A stretch of DNA of 64,000 nucleotides from Nepenthes gracilis (lineage: Eukaryota > Streptophyta > Magnoliopsida > Caryophyllales > Nepenthaceae), in assembly GCA_033239525.1 (NCBI GenBank), contig BSYO01000033.1, positions 11,628,901 to 11,692,900 of the forward strand, read 5' to 3'. This document shows, piece after piece, positions 50,380 through 63,500 of this stretch. The stretch's first letter is position 1. Every line of letters starts with the position of its first letter. Position numbers and translations under genes: made by a program. The notes below the pieces were generated by a model. That model saw only the letters and a program-made list of their open reading frames with translations, ran no database searches and was not told the origin of the DNA.

Positions 50380-51975
50380 AAGTTTGAAAATTTTGTGTAT
50401 TGGCACAAATCTTTAAAGAACCTCTTGACGTTTGTTCCATGGGAATGGATGACGCACTACTTTGTCTTGGAATAGAAGTAGTTCAAACAAAGACAATTTT
50501 TGAGTTAATAGTAATTTTTAAGGAATTTTTTAAATATCATAATCCCGATTTGTTTCCACTGACTTTTTCTAAACCAAGCATATGATCTAATTACTTGAAC
50601 CCATTTAAAAATTATTTCAGATCATTGTACGCAGATTTAAGATCCGATTCAAGGGTCTTAATCTTTTCAGCACAGAACTATTCATTTTCTCAATTTCTTA
50701 ATTTTTTGTGTCTAACTCGGATTTAATAATGACATTTTCCTATTAAATTTCTGCCAATTTATACTTCAGGGACATGTTAGTTTTCTTGTTATTTAAATAC
50801 TCCTTAAACAATTTATCATAGACATCCTAAAGGTCATAAAAATGGACTTCTAAGTCATTCTCAGATTTATCAATTTGATCTAACAATTTTTCTAAATTCT
50901 CATCACTTTTACACTCGGAGGTCATGAAAGCCATATATCTTGCTTGGCTTTCTTTAGAACATCTTTCATTCTCATCCTCTTTATTATCGTTTAAGGTAGC
51001 ATTAACTTTTAAGGTTTGATCTTATTGGCGTATAAAATTCAGGCATTTAACTCTAATATGCCCAAAACATTGACACTCATGATATTGCACTCATTGGGTG
51101 TTTTTTGATTTAAAGTATTTGATCTTACGCCTATCTTTCTTGTCACTTTTGAAGGATATTTGTATTTTCACATTTTATTGGTTAGGTAAGATTTTATTTT
51201 TTCAATGATTTTATAAAATTCTTTACAAACAAAGCAAAATTTCCGTCCCTACATGACTCCTCATTGGAGTCACGGTCTCTCTCTTCTCTAACAGATTTTA
51301 CAGTAATGGATTTATTTTTCCTTGATTGTAGAAGTGTGTGTTTATAGGATTAAAGAGATCCAACTAGTTCTTCAATTTTTATTTTGTCGATATCTTCACT
51401 TTCTTCGATTCGCTGTAACTTTGGGTCTAAAGTGTTCAAGAAGTGATTAAAGACTATTCGAGCAATTCTATTTCATGGAATTCTTTCTTATAGTTTAAAT
51501 GTGGAGTTCACAATATTATTTAAATTTGTATAAAATTTATTGAAGGTTTCAACATCTTTCATTTAGATTTCTTCAAACCAAATAGTAAGCATTTTTAATT
51601 TAGAATTGTTAACAAGTTTGGCTCATTCATAAGTAATTTTAAAAATATCTCATGTACCTTTCGATATCTTGCACATTGAGATGCATTTGAATTCTTCGAA
51701 GGATACAACTATAAAAATGATATGCAACCCTTTACTGTTCCAGTTATAAGTATCAATTTCTTTTTTAGATCACAAGGACAGAACTTTTGGTTCATCGTTG
51801 GTTGTATTTCTGGGTGGTGTCGACCCAATTTGAGTATTCGCCCACACTCGCTAATCTATAAATTTTATGAATGCTCTCATACGTACTTTTCAGTAAGCGT
51901 AATTGCCCCTATCAAAATAAGGAGGAATGGAAAGCGATCTACTCGTGTACATTTAAATCGGGGTCGTGGATCGGG
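50380..51975 (-). pseudogene. gag of element C, UBN2 (Ty1/copia) type
   Basis: Minus strand from the primer site: IPPYFDRGNYAYWKVRMRAF, EEFKCISMCK, SKLKMLTIWFEEI, NKFYTNLNNIVNS, IEESEDIDKIKIEELVGSL, and near 51090-51050 a CCHC knuckle CHEC---GHIRVKC (one position blurred). This is the UBN2 gag of copia elements followed by its zinc knuckle. In-frame stops and frame changes are numerous. A Glu/Asp-rich helical tail lies at about 50700-50950. Confidence 0.75.
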
Positions 51976-51981
51976 ATGAAT

Positions 51982-51994
51982 TTCTGATACCAAT
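51982..51994 (-). other. Primer-binding site of element C
   Basis: The minus strand reads TTGGTATCAGAAATT just inside the LTR start; TGGTATCAGA matches the initiator tRNA-Met primer site. Confidence 0.75.
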
Positions 51995-52844
51995 TGAAAG
52001 GAACTATAAGTTTCAAATTACTAATAATATTTTAACTCCTCAATAAATTTATAAAATAAAAATCACAGAATATATAATATACATAAAATATATTCTAATC
52101 TAGATATGAATAGTAAATAATAAAAGTAATAATAATAAAGAAGCGATTTTTTATAATAAAGAAAAACTTCAATAACCACGACTATTGAGTAAAACTCTCC
52201 AAGTTTTAACGGTTAGAAAAAATATGTATTATAAAAATTAATTTATAAATTAGGTGGTACAGACACGTTAATCTAACCGACTTATTCATATCATGTGATA
52301 TCTATCAAGGAATTTCTTGGATTTGCTTGCGGCAACAAAATTGGACGCTTTCTGATCTTCTAGTCAATCTTTCCTTATGAATCATTGAATTGCCATACAC
52401 CACTAGTCCCAATTTTCATCCCACCGACATCGCCAATGAAGGTTCTAGAGTAAAAACCATAATACAGGTATATGTAGAGAGACTAAAAAACTTGGTTAAA
52501 ATTATAACCATTGGAGATATGTGTGCCAAGCGCACCACGGGTGTGTCTAGGGTTTTGCTGGAAATGCGTCGGGCCCTCAAGCGCATGTCAAGCGGTTATC
52601 GAGCGTGTCCATTCTAGAAATCACATTTCGGACGTGCCTCAAGCATGTATCGAGCGTGTCCATTCTGAAATCAGTGCTAGAGCATGGGTTGAGCGTGCCT
52701 CAGGTTCCGACTTCTTTGGAATTGATGTTCAAGTGCGGGTCAAGAGAAGGGCAGGTGTGGATATCAAAAGATACACGTTGACGATATTTGAGCATAAATC
52801 TGATACATATCAACCAAACACAAAGAAATATGATCCAATAAACG
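51995..52844 (-). repeat. Right (5') LTR of element C
   Basis: It begins TGAAAGGAAC on the plus strand, directly after the primer site. It is about 130 bp shorter than the other LTR because of internal deletions. Confidence 0.78.
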
Positions 52845-53870
52845 ACCATACATAATCATAAAATATGCTAATATAAAAACACTTAACAGTAACGATGTTT
52901 TGATAGAATTTTAGATAGGACGATCTTTAGTTTACCTATTTATACTCACTCAATAATCGAGGGATGTGGTGAAGAAAGCCCAAGAGCTCAATATAAACAA
53001 AATAATTTTTAATTTTTCCACTAACTGAATCTTATTTGAAAAAAAGATATGGTATTTTCTCTGAGTAGAAAATTATTTTAACAAGTTTGCTATTTTTAAT
53101 AAGAAATAGAATAATAACTTGAAGGCGGAAGTCACCAAAAAGATTTTTTGAGAATGGGTTATCTAAATATCAAAATAATATACGTATATTGGTGGCCATT
53201 GCTTTTAGTAATATTTCTTTATGACAAACTCCTTTATTGTTTTTTTTTAAAAAGGACTTATTAGGATTTTCAGTTTCTTATATTGGGCATACTTCTTTTA
53301 ATAACAATTTAAATGTTATAATTTATTATTATAACATATTTAAGTTAAATTAATATATATTTTCAAAAGGAAAATAATTTCCTTCGAAAAGCTATAACCT
53401 AAAGGTACCCAAAAAAGACACCTATTATGAAAAAGTAAAATATATTTATATATTTATATTCGATATATATTTAATCTTTTATCAGGCCCATTCCCATTTA
53501 TTGGTATTATCGAAAAAATTACTCAGCTCAATAAAAATTGCTTTAAAATAAAAAATAAAATAGTGTTTTTTCGAGGATGAAGAAAAGGCTTTTTATTGGC
53601 CGTCTTGAGCTTTTAAGTGTTGATTGTCGTTTTTTATATTTATGGTTAGATACCCATATATTTAATTTTATATTTATTGGTATTAAAATTATTAAAATTA
53701 GCATAAAAAATAAAATAATAAGATAAAGTAAAATTTATATTTATTTTTAATAATTTTAATATAAATAAATGTATAAATAATATTTTTATATAAAAAATAA
53801 AATGAAAGCTAAGAATATGAAAAAAATGAAAAAGAAATAAGAAGCATTTTTTTGAGTCAAGGAAGGAGGA
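52845..53870. other. Intergenic, AT-rich, no gene recognised
   Basis: A/T runs and no domain. Upstream regulatory sequence of cyclin C is expected to lie at its right end. Confidence 0.55.
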
Positions 53871-54594
53871 CTTGCGTTCAGTATGCGCGAAACAAGATTG
53901 GGGCTCGCGGGAGCAGCTCAGTAGGAAGGAGACTTTCCAGGTCTCGCGCGATTCGTCTTCATCCCTCTCTCGCTAGCGACTTGCGTTTTTAGTATTGATT
54001 TTTCTGTTGCCGGTAAGTGTTGCGGCATCAACGAACACTTGATTGTAATTTTTTGGCAATTTGTTGAATGTTTGCTTTCAATTCGGCAATTTATTCAAAC
54101 ATTTGTCTTGCGGCATCACATTATTCAACTTGATTTGGGATTTAGTGTTTGTTGACTCATCCCTTGTTTTGTTGATCGCCAAAGATTGATCTTACAAATC
54201 AACAACAGATATGCTCACAAAAGTGTTGATTTGGTGCAGATTATTTATGAATCTAAGAGGAGCTTGCGAGGACCTTGCAACAGGAAGATACTGGCCGGAA
54301 AATCTACGCTGCCCAGATCAGATCTGCTAGAGACAGAAGGAGAGGAAATTCGGGAGAGAGTGAGTTTACGAGCCCTAATATGTTTTTTTTAAGTGAGAGA
54401 CCATGCACCGAATGTGGTTATTTGCAAACCAAATTCACGCTGCATTCAGTTTTCTTTCTTTTTTTTTTAATCACCGTACGTGGAATTTATTCGGTATGTT
54501 TGGGTTGTACACCCTTGTACAACTATTACGGCTCAAATCAGGGCAAGAAAAGCTTGCACAAATCGTTTTGTCGATTGACTGACTCCGTGCGAAA
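53871..54594 (+). promoter_or_regulatory. Leader and promoter-proximal region of cyclin C
   Basis: A GC-richer island at 53880-53990 ('ctcgcgggagc', 'ctcgcgcgattcg', 'ccctctctcgctagc') is typical of a transcription start region. GCCG|GTAAGT at about 54010 could be the donor of a leader intron, with its acceptor somewhere before the ATG at 54595. The short ORFs at 54186-54392 and 54275-54694 do not look like genes. Confidence 0.45.
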
Positions 54595-57500
54595 ATGGCT
54601 GCCAATTTCTGGACTTCCTCTCACTAGTAAGTTTCGCAGCTCAGCTAGCGATTTGCTTATAATTTGCATGCTTTTGATTTCACTTGTTTTTTGATTGATT
54701 TGGATGTTTCGTGCAGCAAACAGCTTCTGGACCCTGAAGAGGTTGATGTGGTACATCCGCTTGACAGAGAACGCGGAATAACTCTTGAAGATTTCAAGCT
54801 CATAAAGATGCATATGGCCAATTGTACTCTCTCCCTCTTCCTCTCACACTCTTACTGCGCAGATTTCAACCGGTTTGCATGATTCAGTTGGAATAGGTTG
54901 CTTTAACTACAATTTCGTCACATAGGTTTCTGATCCACTGCAAAAATTCTCCGGAATTTTGCTAGAATTTTACTTTTCCGAGTATTAGTCAGTTATATTT
55001 TATAGTGGATGCTAACGGATTGTTAATTGGGTTTCTGAGAACCTCTCCAATGATTTCCATTCGTTTTATATAGAATTAAATTTTATTTATGATTTTTTCA
55101 GGGTATTAGTTAATTTGTTATATTTTGTACTTTCGATGCTGAAGGATTCGCAAGTTAGCTACTTTGGATGGCCAGGGCGCCTCTGAATAACCTTTTGATC
55201 AGTGTTCATTTGATTTTTCCTTCATATTTTTTTAGCGATGAAACCAAATTGAGCACTTTATTATCAATGAATTCATGCCCTTGCTGTAGTTTACAATATT
55301 TTCTCTCTCCTTTTGGGAGAGAGTTTTTGGGCTTTTATTTGATAGCTTAATCTTTTAAGATGAATTAGTATATCCAAGTGGTTTATTGTTTAAATCCAGA
55401 AAATCCCAATTTTTTCATAATTATATTCCAGTACTTGATAAGAGATGGACATATGCTTAATTGACTCTGCGGAATTTGAGGGGGTGCAATTGGTTTATAA
55501 AATGATTCTAAAGCTTTCACCAAATAGCTTTACCCATCTTGATGAATTCGTTGATAGTTTCCTTAATTTCCCAAAAAGTTGTCCTCTTTGACCTGAACTA
55601 TTTGTGCATTTTGGGATATTTGGCCTATAAGCTAATAGTTGAATTTCAACAAAATCACTAATGTAATTCAATTGTCTGAAGTATGAATTTTAAGTATATA
55701 CAATGTAATTTAAACTTCCAAATAATGGAGTTTGATTCAATTATGTGTTAAAGATGTGACTGGAAGCATCCCATTCCCTTTAGGATTTCTTTAATTTCTT
55801 GTTTATTTTGCTGGTGTGACCCATATCTTCCCCAATGAAGGTTGGGGTGGTTTTTGAAAAGTGAGGGGGAAGATGACAATTTTACTGTTCACGAATTTAC
55901 AGTGTCTTGTTTACGTTTTGGCTTTCAGATATTGCAAAATTGGGTCAGCAAATTAAACTGAGGCAAAGGTTTGAAGCTTGTCTGTTCTATTGTTTCTTTC
56001 TGTTTTAGCTTTTTGTTTCTCACTATGTTGTTAATTAGTATGTGTAAACCAGGTTCCTGCCAGTGATACTCTCAGATGTATAAAGGCTTATGCATGATGA
56101 GAATGGGGCATTATCTCTGAATTGATTCAAGAAATCATTTGTTTAAATATTTACATTTTCTACAAAGCTGTTTCTACAAGCTGTAGGAAATCTACTAGAG
56201 CAAGGCTTTTTGTGACATTATAGTTTGATGACTACACCATGATGATTCATGTTGATGGGAATTGTGAAGCGATATATTTAGGTGTATGTTAATATAGATG
56301 TTTGACTAGTAATTTAACCAGTTTCAGGGGAACCAAACTTTCAATGTCTTTGTTGACATTATGACATCCCTCAAGCACTGAGGTTCTTGGTTACAATTTG
56401 TTAGTGATGTAGGCACAGTCGCTGCCCATGATTAAGTTGTCCTCAACGGCCGTGTGCCATTAATGAAGAAACTAGGTTCCATGAACTTTATTCCCTTAAA
56501 TGTAACAATCAGAATTTACAGACTTTAGTCCTATTTTCAAGACTTCTCAGGTAGCCCAAGTCTCCATCTTCCCAACACAACAAGTAGTTTCTTTATGGCA
56601 TCCCCAAATGCAACCTTCAAGAAATTAGTCCTAAGAACCAGCTGTCTGGCCCTTTTCCCCTAGCACAACAGCCCCCTCCCCTTTAAACTCCAATGTTGTT
56701 TTTTATTTGTAGGGAGATTTGAGTGAAGAGAAATATTCCCCTTTTACTTTGTTTTACTTTATTTCAAAAATTGTCCTATATCTGAGAAGGTGATGGCTTG
56801 AGGATTGTGAAGCCATGAGAGGAAAGGCGCCGCTAGAGAAGAACTTGGCAAAATGAGACAAGCTAATTCATACATGCGGAGAAAGTTGGATGAAATTTTA
56901 AGGAGAGGATGTGGCTCTGAAAAGTTTTAGAACACCATCAGTTTTTTGTCGAAAAAAAGCACTCAAGAAGCAAAGGCGGCTGAATTCCATCTCCTCTTCC
57001 CCTATTCCGAGAGACGACCGCACACACCACCAAACCTCATCACCAAACTCAATAAGTCGTATCTTGAAAAATGTTGATAAAAGCACCTATAGTGTTCTTG
57101 ATTTTAACAACAAGTTGGTCATAAAGTCTCCATCGACTGGATCTTACCCCGGAATCTTACTTTGACTGAAATAATATGAGGAAAACAGGAAAGCGAGGTT
57201 AGTCACCATCAAATATAAAGGAGCCTTCATGACTCGGTGACAACTCTATTAGAATACTTGTGAAAGAAGAGGACATCCCTGGATTGCTGCAAGAAGGAAA
57301 AGCTTGATGAAAGGCATTTACCTTTTGATTACCTTTTCAAACTAAATCCGAAGAGGGTGAAATCTTCCCCTTCAAAGACAGGCTGGATAGCAATAACAAA
57401 GGAAAGGACTTGAAGCCCGTGGTTGCACAAGCACCCAGCCCACAGGTCGAAGAGAGTTTTAAGGATGCGCTCAGAAGCTCCCTTACTCAGAAAATAGTGG

Positions 57501-60500
57501 TTTGTTTTCACTATAGACAGAAAGAAAACAGTGCTGATGCTTGCCCACACAAAGGGAACAACACCCGAATCACCTTTGTTGGTGAACCAGCTAACCATGT
57601 CCCAGCCAAGACTGAAGTAACCGAGGCCCTTAGTGAGGTTGCAATTAATGTTTTGAGGTGTGTAGTTCATTCACGCACCAACGTCTCATGGTCTGAAAAG
57701 TATTTTAATGCCCAAAAGTCAGATAGGATGGCCATTACGTATTGAATGAGGATGAGAAATGGCCATCAAAGAAAGATGTTGAGCCCAATTTGACTTCATT
57801 AGATTCAGCCAAGTCCAATTTAATTTGCTTTCCGTGAATTTTGTCATATAATGTTGAAAAGATGCCACATCCATGCCAAGGAACTTTCCACACCCCGTGA
57901 AACAATGCCTCAAACTAGCTGGCCGAGTCTGTCCCACTGCCGTTGAGTCCTCAAAAGCAAGTTGAATTGTAGTGCTAAGCCACCGAACTCCACAACTCAG
58001 GTCGCCACTCCTTCCGTAGCAGCATTGATCCACCTATAAGCACCTTATGAACCTTCACCAAATCTGTTGTTAATCACCACTTTGAGATGTCCCGCTTTTG
58101 AGTTGTCACTACCTGCCAAAACACTTATATCCAATTGTTTGAGCAGTGGAAATATAAACATGAGTATGAGGATCCTTAACAACTCCCTCTGTAATTATGG
58201 AAAAGTACGACTCTCTTAAACTTGAGGACCAGTTTTTCCGATGGAGAGGGGGATGATGCAAGCACTGTCACCATCAATAATGAAGTTGTCCTCAACAGTC
58301 GTGTGCCATTAATGAAGAAACTAGGCTCTAGGACCTTTATTTTCCTAAATGTTACAAAGCTCACTTCTATTTTCAAGACTTCTCAGGTTGTCCAAGTCTC
58401 CATCTTCCAACACAACAAGTTCCTTTATGGCAGCCCAAAATGCAACCTCCAAGTATTTAGTCCCAAGAACCAGCTCTCAGCCTGATTTCCTCACGGAACA
58501 GCAATCCCCTCCCCTTTAAATTCAGATGTTGTTTTTCATTTGTTGAGTGAGTTGAGTGAAGAGAAATATTCACTTTTTACAAGGGAAAGTTAAACCTCTT
58601 AAAGAGTCTGTGATCTTATTAGTAAGTGAATCTCAAACTTCTAGGTGAGTGAGCCCCGGTGTAGATTATTGGAAGATTGAGTGATTCCCTACCCATTTTG
58701 TTATCTTCCTAATGGAAGACTAACCCAATCCCTTTTAATTGATTTTCTCTTGGAATAATCATCATCATTCCCCATATCCCCACTTTATTTTCTTTTTTTT
58801 GTACTGCCACGATGGTTTATCCACCATTCCTCCCCATTATTTAATCCAAGCAAAGATCTGTATTTTGTGAAGTTTTCCTTTGTTTTACCTTATTTAAAAA
58901 ACCAGTCCTGCATCAGTTGGACAGCACAAGGTTCTGCTATTGTGCTTCCTAGTGACCTTGGTGAGGCCCCTTCACCCAGCTTATACCTTCGCAAATGCCT
59001 CAAGCAAACCCTAGACGATCGGGACATAGCGATGGAAAATTAATCCCCTATTTATGGGATGTTTGAAATATACAAAATAAAATAAAAGGGCATTTTATCT
59101 GGTTGGAGGTTACTTTTGGCAGGATGCATTTTGTACTTTTTTAGGGTGTAAGCTTTAAAGCTTCGACTCACAAATTGAAGACAAATCAATTAGGATAGTG
59201 AATGAAATAAATTTCATGGAGTTCATTACAGTGTGAGGAGAGAACCGAATGAGCATGCTTACTAGTGGCATTGATTTTGACACATCTGATATCTTCCACA
59301 ATCGGATTTGTTTAAAATATCCTTGTAGAGAAATTTAACTCATTAATGCAATATCTGGTTAGAGTGGCGGAGGGGGACCATCCCAGTCAATCAGTTATCA
59401 TTTGCTACATTTGTTTTGTCACGTACCGGACCCAAGCAAGTAATAATTAATTAAATAAACAATCTGAATAATAATCCATACATAATTAAATGAATTCAAA
59501 TATATTGCCAAAGCGGGGTGGGGCATACCAAACCTAAATACCAAAGAGCAAAAATAACTCCAAATAATAGTGAACACTGGATCTAACTGAATTAATCTTG
59601 TCTGATCTCCAAAATAAAATATATCAACCTATTCATATCCCAAATACCCATGAGGAAAAGCGTCAACAACAATCCAAACAATTGTAATATAAAACTCATG
59701 CAAATCCAACTAATACAATAATTTTTGATGTAAATAAATTGCAATAATCGAATATACAATAACTCAACTATAAAACCTAAAACAAATGAAATACAAATTT
59801 GATTACAAAATATAACAAAACCGAATCTTCAATGTATCCTCTGTTGGAATCTTGCAAGTATCCAGTATCCTGTGATCTAAAAGAATTACAAATAGGATAA
59901 ATCATGAGTCTAAAACTCAATAAGTATATATATATATATACAATATCAAAACGTGTCCACAAAACAGAATAAAGGAATGAAAAACAATGAAATACATGTT
60001 AATTCTAATATATCAAATGTTCTAATATGTCAATTGTTCAATAACAAATGTTCAAATTGATTTCGTACACAAAATTTGTAATACGTATACGAATACCAAA
60101 TAACATCAAAAGTCACTAAATTATCCGATATCAAATGCTAAATGATTCCAAAGACTCAAAATCTAACATTGGATAATTTTGATTACTGTGTCAAGCCTAC
60201 AAATCTTAAAGGTTAATCATTTCAAATATTAAAAACAATGCAGGTTAAATCTCAAAAATCCGAAACCTGCCAAATTGAGAATTAAGGACCAAAAGACAGA
60301 TCTTAAGAAAGGGTTACACATATTTTCGTTAATCTTAGGCTAAAAACTACTATTTAGACCTGTAGATAGACCGTCTACAAAATGTTTCCTATAAATGGGG
60401 TCAAACATCATTTTTTTTGCCACCCATAAATGATAGATGTAATTCTTAAGTGTGACTAATATATTGGGACTTCCAAATATATTGTTTATATTCAATTCGT

Positions 60501-63500
60501 TACAATGGTTTTCAACAAAATATCAAACGGTGAACTCTATGATAAATCACAAAACTTTTTCTTTTGTAGGAAAAATACAAATTAAAAGTTTCCGCCCTTT
60601 GGGAAAGTATAAACTCATATAGAGATAAAATAGAGTCCGAATCGAAGCACTTATATGGAATAACACATGTAAGGCCAAATAGACAAGTTTCATGACTTTT
60701 ACTTTCACAAATATTTCCATGTGTAACATGTTATTTCAAAATGTTCACTTTCAAATCTTCGGTAGAATCCGACAAATCTCAAAATAAATAGCAAACATCA
60801 ATTGTATGCAACAATATTCAAAGTTAGGAGATAAAAGATGACCTGCATGCATAGTAAAAACCAAAGGAATATGAAATAGATCAAGGAATGGTCTTAAAAT
60901 ATTTGCATTAAAACTCTGATCTAGCAAATTTGACTCCCAAAAGCTCTAAAAGCACCTTCCTCCATTTTCTCTTTCCTCCTCTTCTTCTTCCTTTTTTCTT
61001 CCTTTCTCTTATCTCACCTTTCCCCACAAAAATGACCGAACAGTGTGCAAGCGCTCCATTATAACATAATCAGCACACGAATGCCGGAGAGGTGTGCATT
61101 AGGTACCCTCCATATGCCTCATCCGCACACAAGCACCGCATTAGGTGCCAACATTCTATCGAAATTGCACATGACCGTCTCATAGGTGCACATTAGGTGT
61201 GTGACTTCCACCTTAAACACGCACAAGCGCGAAATAGGCACCCTTTAGGTGTTAGACCTATTTCCTCAAATTCAAATTTTTCCTCAAATTTATATTATAT
61301 AATTATTTTCAAATTAACCCAAAATATATCAATATTGCCATAATTCATTAATAAAAACTGAACATTACATGTTTGTCTAGTTTTAATGTTGGCAAATCTC
61401 GTGGCGAAGTGTTATATTTTTGGTCGAATCTTACATTTCTTGATGGTTTGCTCAAGGTTGGCTCAAGCATTAAAATGCTGACATTGGATTTTGCTTGCGA
61501 TTTGGCTCGAGCAAGAAACATATATTTACCACTATGTGTGTTTCGATAGCTACTTTGAACAACTAATGATTAATTAATGCCCACTTCCAAATAGTTGTTT
61601 CTCACTATGCATGTCTTTGTAACTACTTTAACTGACCAATGGTTAACCAATGCCGACTGCCCACTTCTTTGATAATGCATTGAGCAAGCATTTTATTTAT
61701 TAACCATCACTTGATTCCTTTCATGTGTGCTTCATAATTTTAAGGTTTGCGAAGAGCACTACCTTTTATAGAGTCACCAACCATTTTAAAGATTTCCCAT
61801 TTCTATTTGTTGGGTGCTCTTGAAATGTTTCAGATATCTACCCACATCCCTTAAACACATTTCTCCACTTATAAACCTACAAAGTTCTGTTATATGGCTC
61901 GTGTGTAGAATCGAGATGTTTTGTATTGGAAGAATCAGCTTGGAAATTCTCAAGTTGGTGAAAGAAAATACAAGAAGTCTGAAAGGACTCCAAATTTGTG
62001 GCTTGGGAGGGCTATTCTGAAGAGTGGATTCTTCAGTAGGGGTCATGTTTCAGGTGGAGTCTGCTAATGGGTCTTGAGCATTTTTATTATTTGTGCTATA
62101 AGTTGACTTTCTAATGTATTTGTCTTTTATTGGCTTGAGAATCTCTAACGGTTTTTTCTCCTGAACTACTTTGTTCTTGAGTTTTTCTTCATCAACAAGC
62201 TCACCTATTTACACAATCTTTTATTTATTTTGTTTTGGTTGTGGATATCCTGCTCTAGGCACATGTTTCTGAAAGTGGATCTAAATCCCCTTGGTTTTTG
62301 TCAATATTAATCTCTCATAATGTTGCTTTTGGTTCAGGGTTGTTGCTACAGCCATTACATATATGAGACGTGTTTACACCAGGTATGATACATAAACCCT
62401 TTGATTTTGGAAATAATAGTTGTCCTTGACCATCAGCTGATGAGCAATGTTAGTATTATTCCTGTTGATTTTATTTCCTTTAACTTGGCAAAGTTAGTTT
62501 GGTACTTGAAATTTAAGTTCTATGAAAAAGAAAAAAACTGTTTTTACATCTCCCTTTTATCGGAGAAAAAGCAAGGAATCCTAAAGCCATAAATTAGATA
62601 TGTTTTTGTATTTTACTTTTTAAGTGTTATTTCTATAGAATGAAATATAGATCGATAAAAAAAATATCGGCCTATATATATAGGTATTGCCCCTTCTAAT
62701 ACTTATATTCATACCACAACACAATTGTGATATTTTGAATGTTGGTGAATATTTCTAAGCGAGGTTCCAATTTGCAGAAAAAAGTTGCATCCAATATGTT
62801 TTATACTGTTACATATCACCCAATATATCCGATACAGATATGGCCATAATCGTTGATGCAAATATCGATCGATATGTATCTGTATTGACATTTCTTGATA
62901 CTTATATTTTTCGTTACCTCGACAATATCATGATATATTTTCTTATCAGCTAATGCAACCAACATATTGATAAATATAACCCCGTCAGCTTACTATTCTA
63001 AGAATGTTTTTCTATTCAATATATCTGATACCGATACGTGTTGTTTAATGTGATCGATACTGATATGACTGTAACCGATTCTGATACTAATATTTTCATC
63101 CATAGCCATGATTGATGATGATATCTTCTATCTGGTGGCAAATAAGTGATCATGGCTTTTTCTCTTTCAGCAAGGGTATGACAGAATATGAGCCGCGACT
63201 AGTTTCTCCAGCTTGCTTGTACTTGGCGTCCAAAGCAGAAGAAAGCACTGTACAGGCTAGATTTCTTGTATTTTGCATCAAGAAAATATGTAATCACTTG
63301 TTGCTTGTTAGCTTTCTTCTTTTATTAATTATTGTATAAATTTCCTCACGCTTGGAATGTCGAGTGACGACCTGCTGCATTATGGCAGGTCCAGACGACA
63401 AGTTTCGATATGAAATCAAAGACATTCTTGAAATGGAAATGAAGATCTTAGAAGCGGTCAACTACTATTTAGTTGTATTTCATCCTTATCGTTCATTGAC

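Larger units (their letters stand above)
47358..52844 (-). mobile_element. LTR retrotransposon C: copia-like gag plus a second ORF, no pol
   Basis: LTRs at 47358-48340 and 51995-52844 share 'ggaac-(c/a)taagttt', 'aatatattct(c/a)at', 'aagtaataataataa', 'caattttcatcccaccgac'-like and 'acatatcaacc(g/a)aacaca(g/a)agaaata'. A tRNA-Met-type primer site next to the right LTR sets the orientation right to left. Gag is of the UBN2/copia type; the second frame near the left LTR resembles the 'putative plant transposon protein' family. Neither RT nor integrase is seen. No convincing target duplication was found, partly because both outer ends are worn. Confidence 0.78.

Noticed and set aside
54275..54694. 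139-residue ORF upstream of cyclin C
   Set aside because: It runs through the leader and exon 1 in the wrong frame and has no recognised domain.
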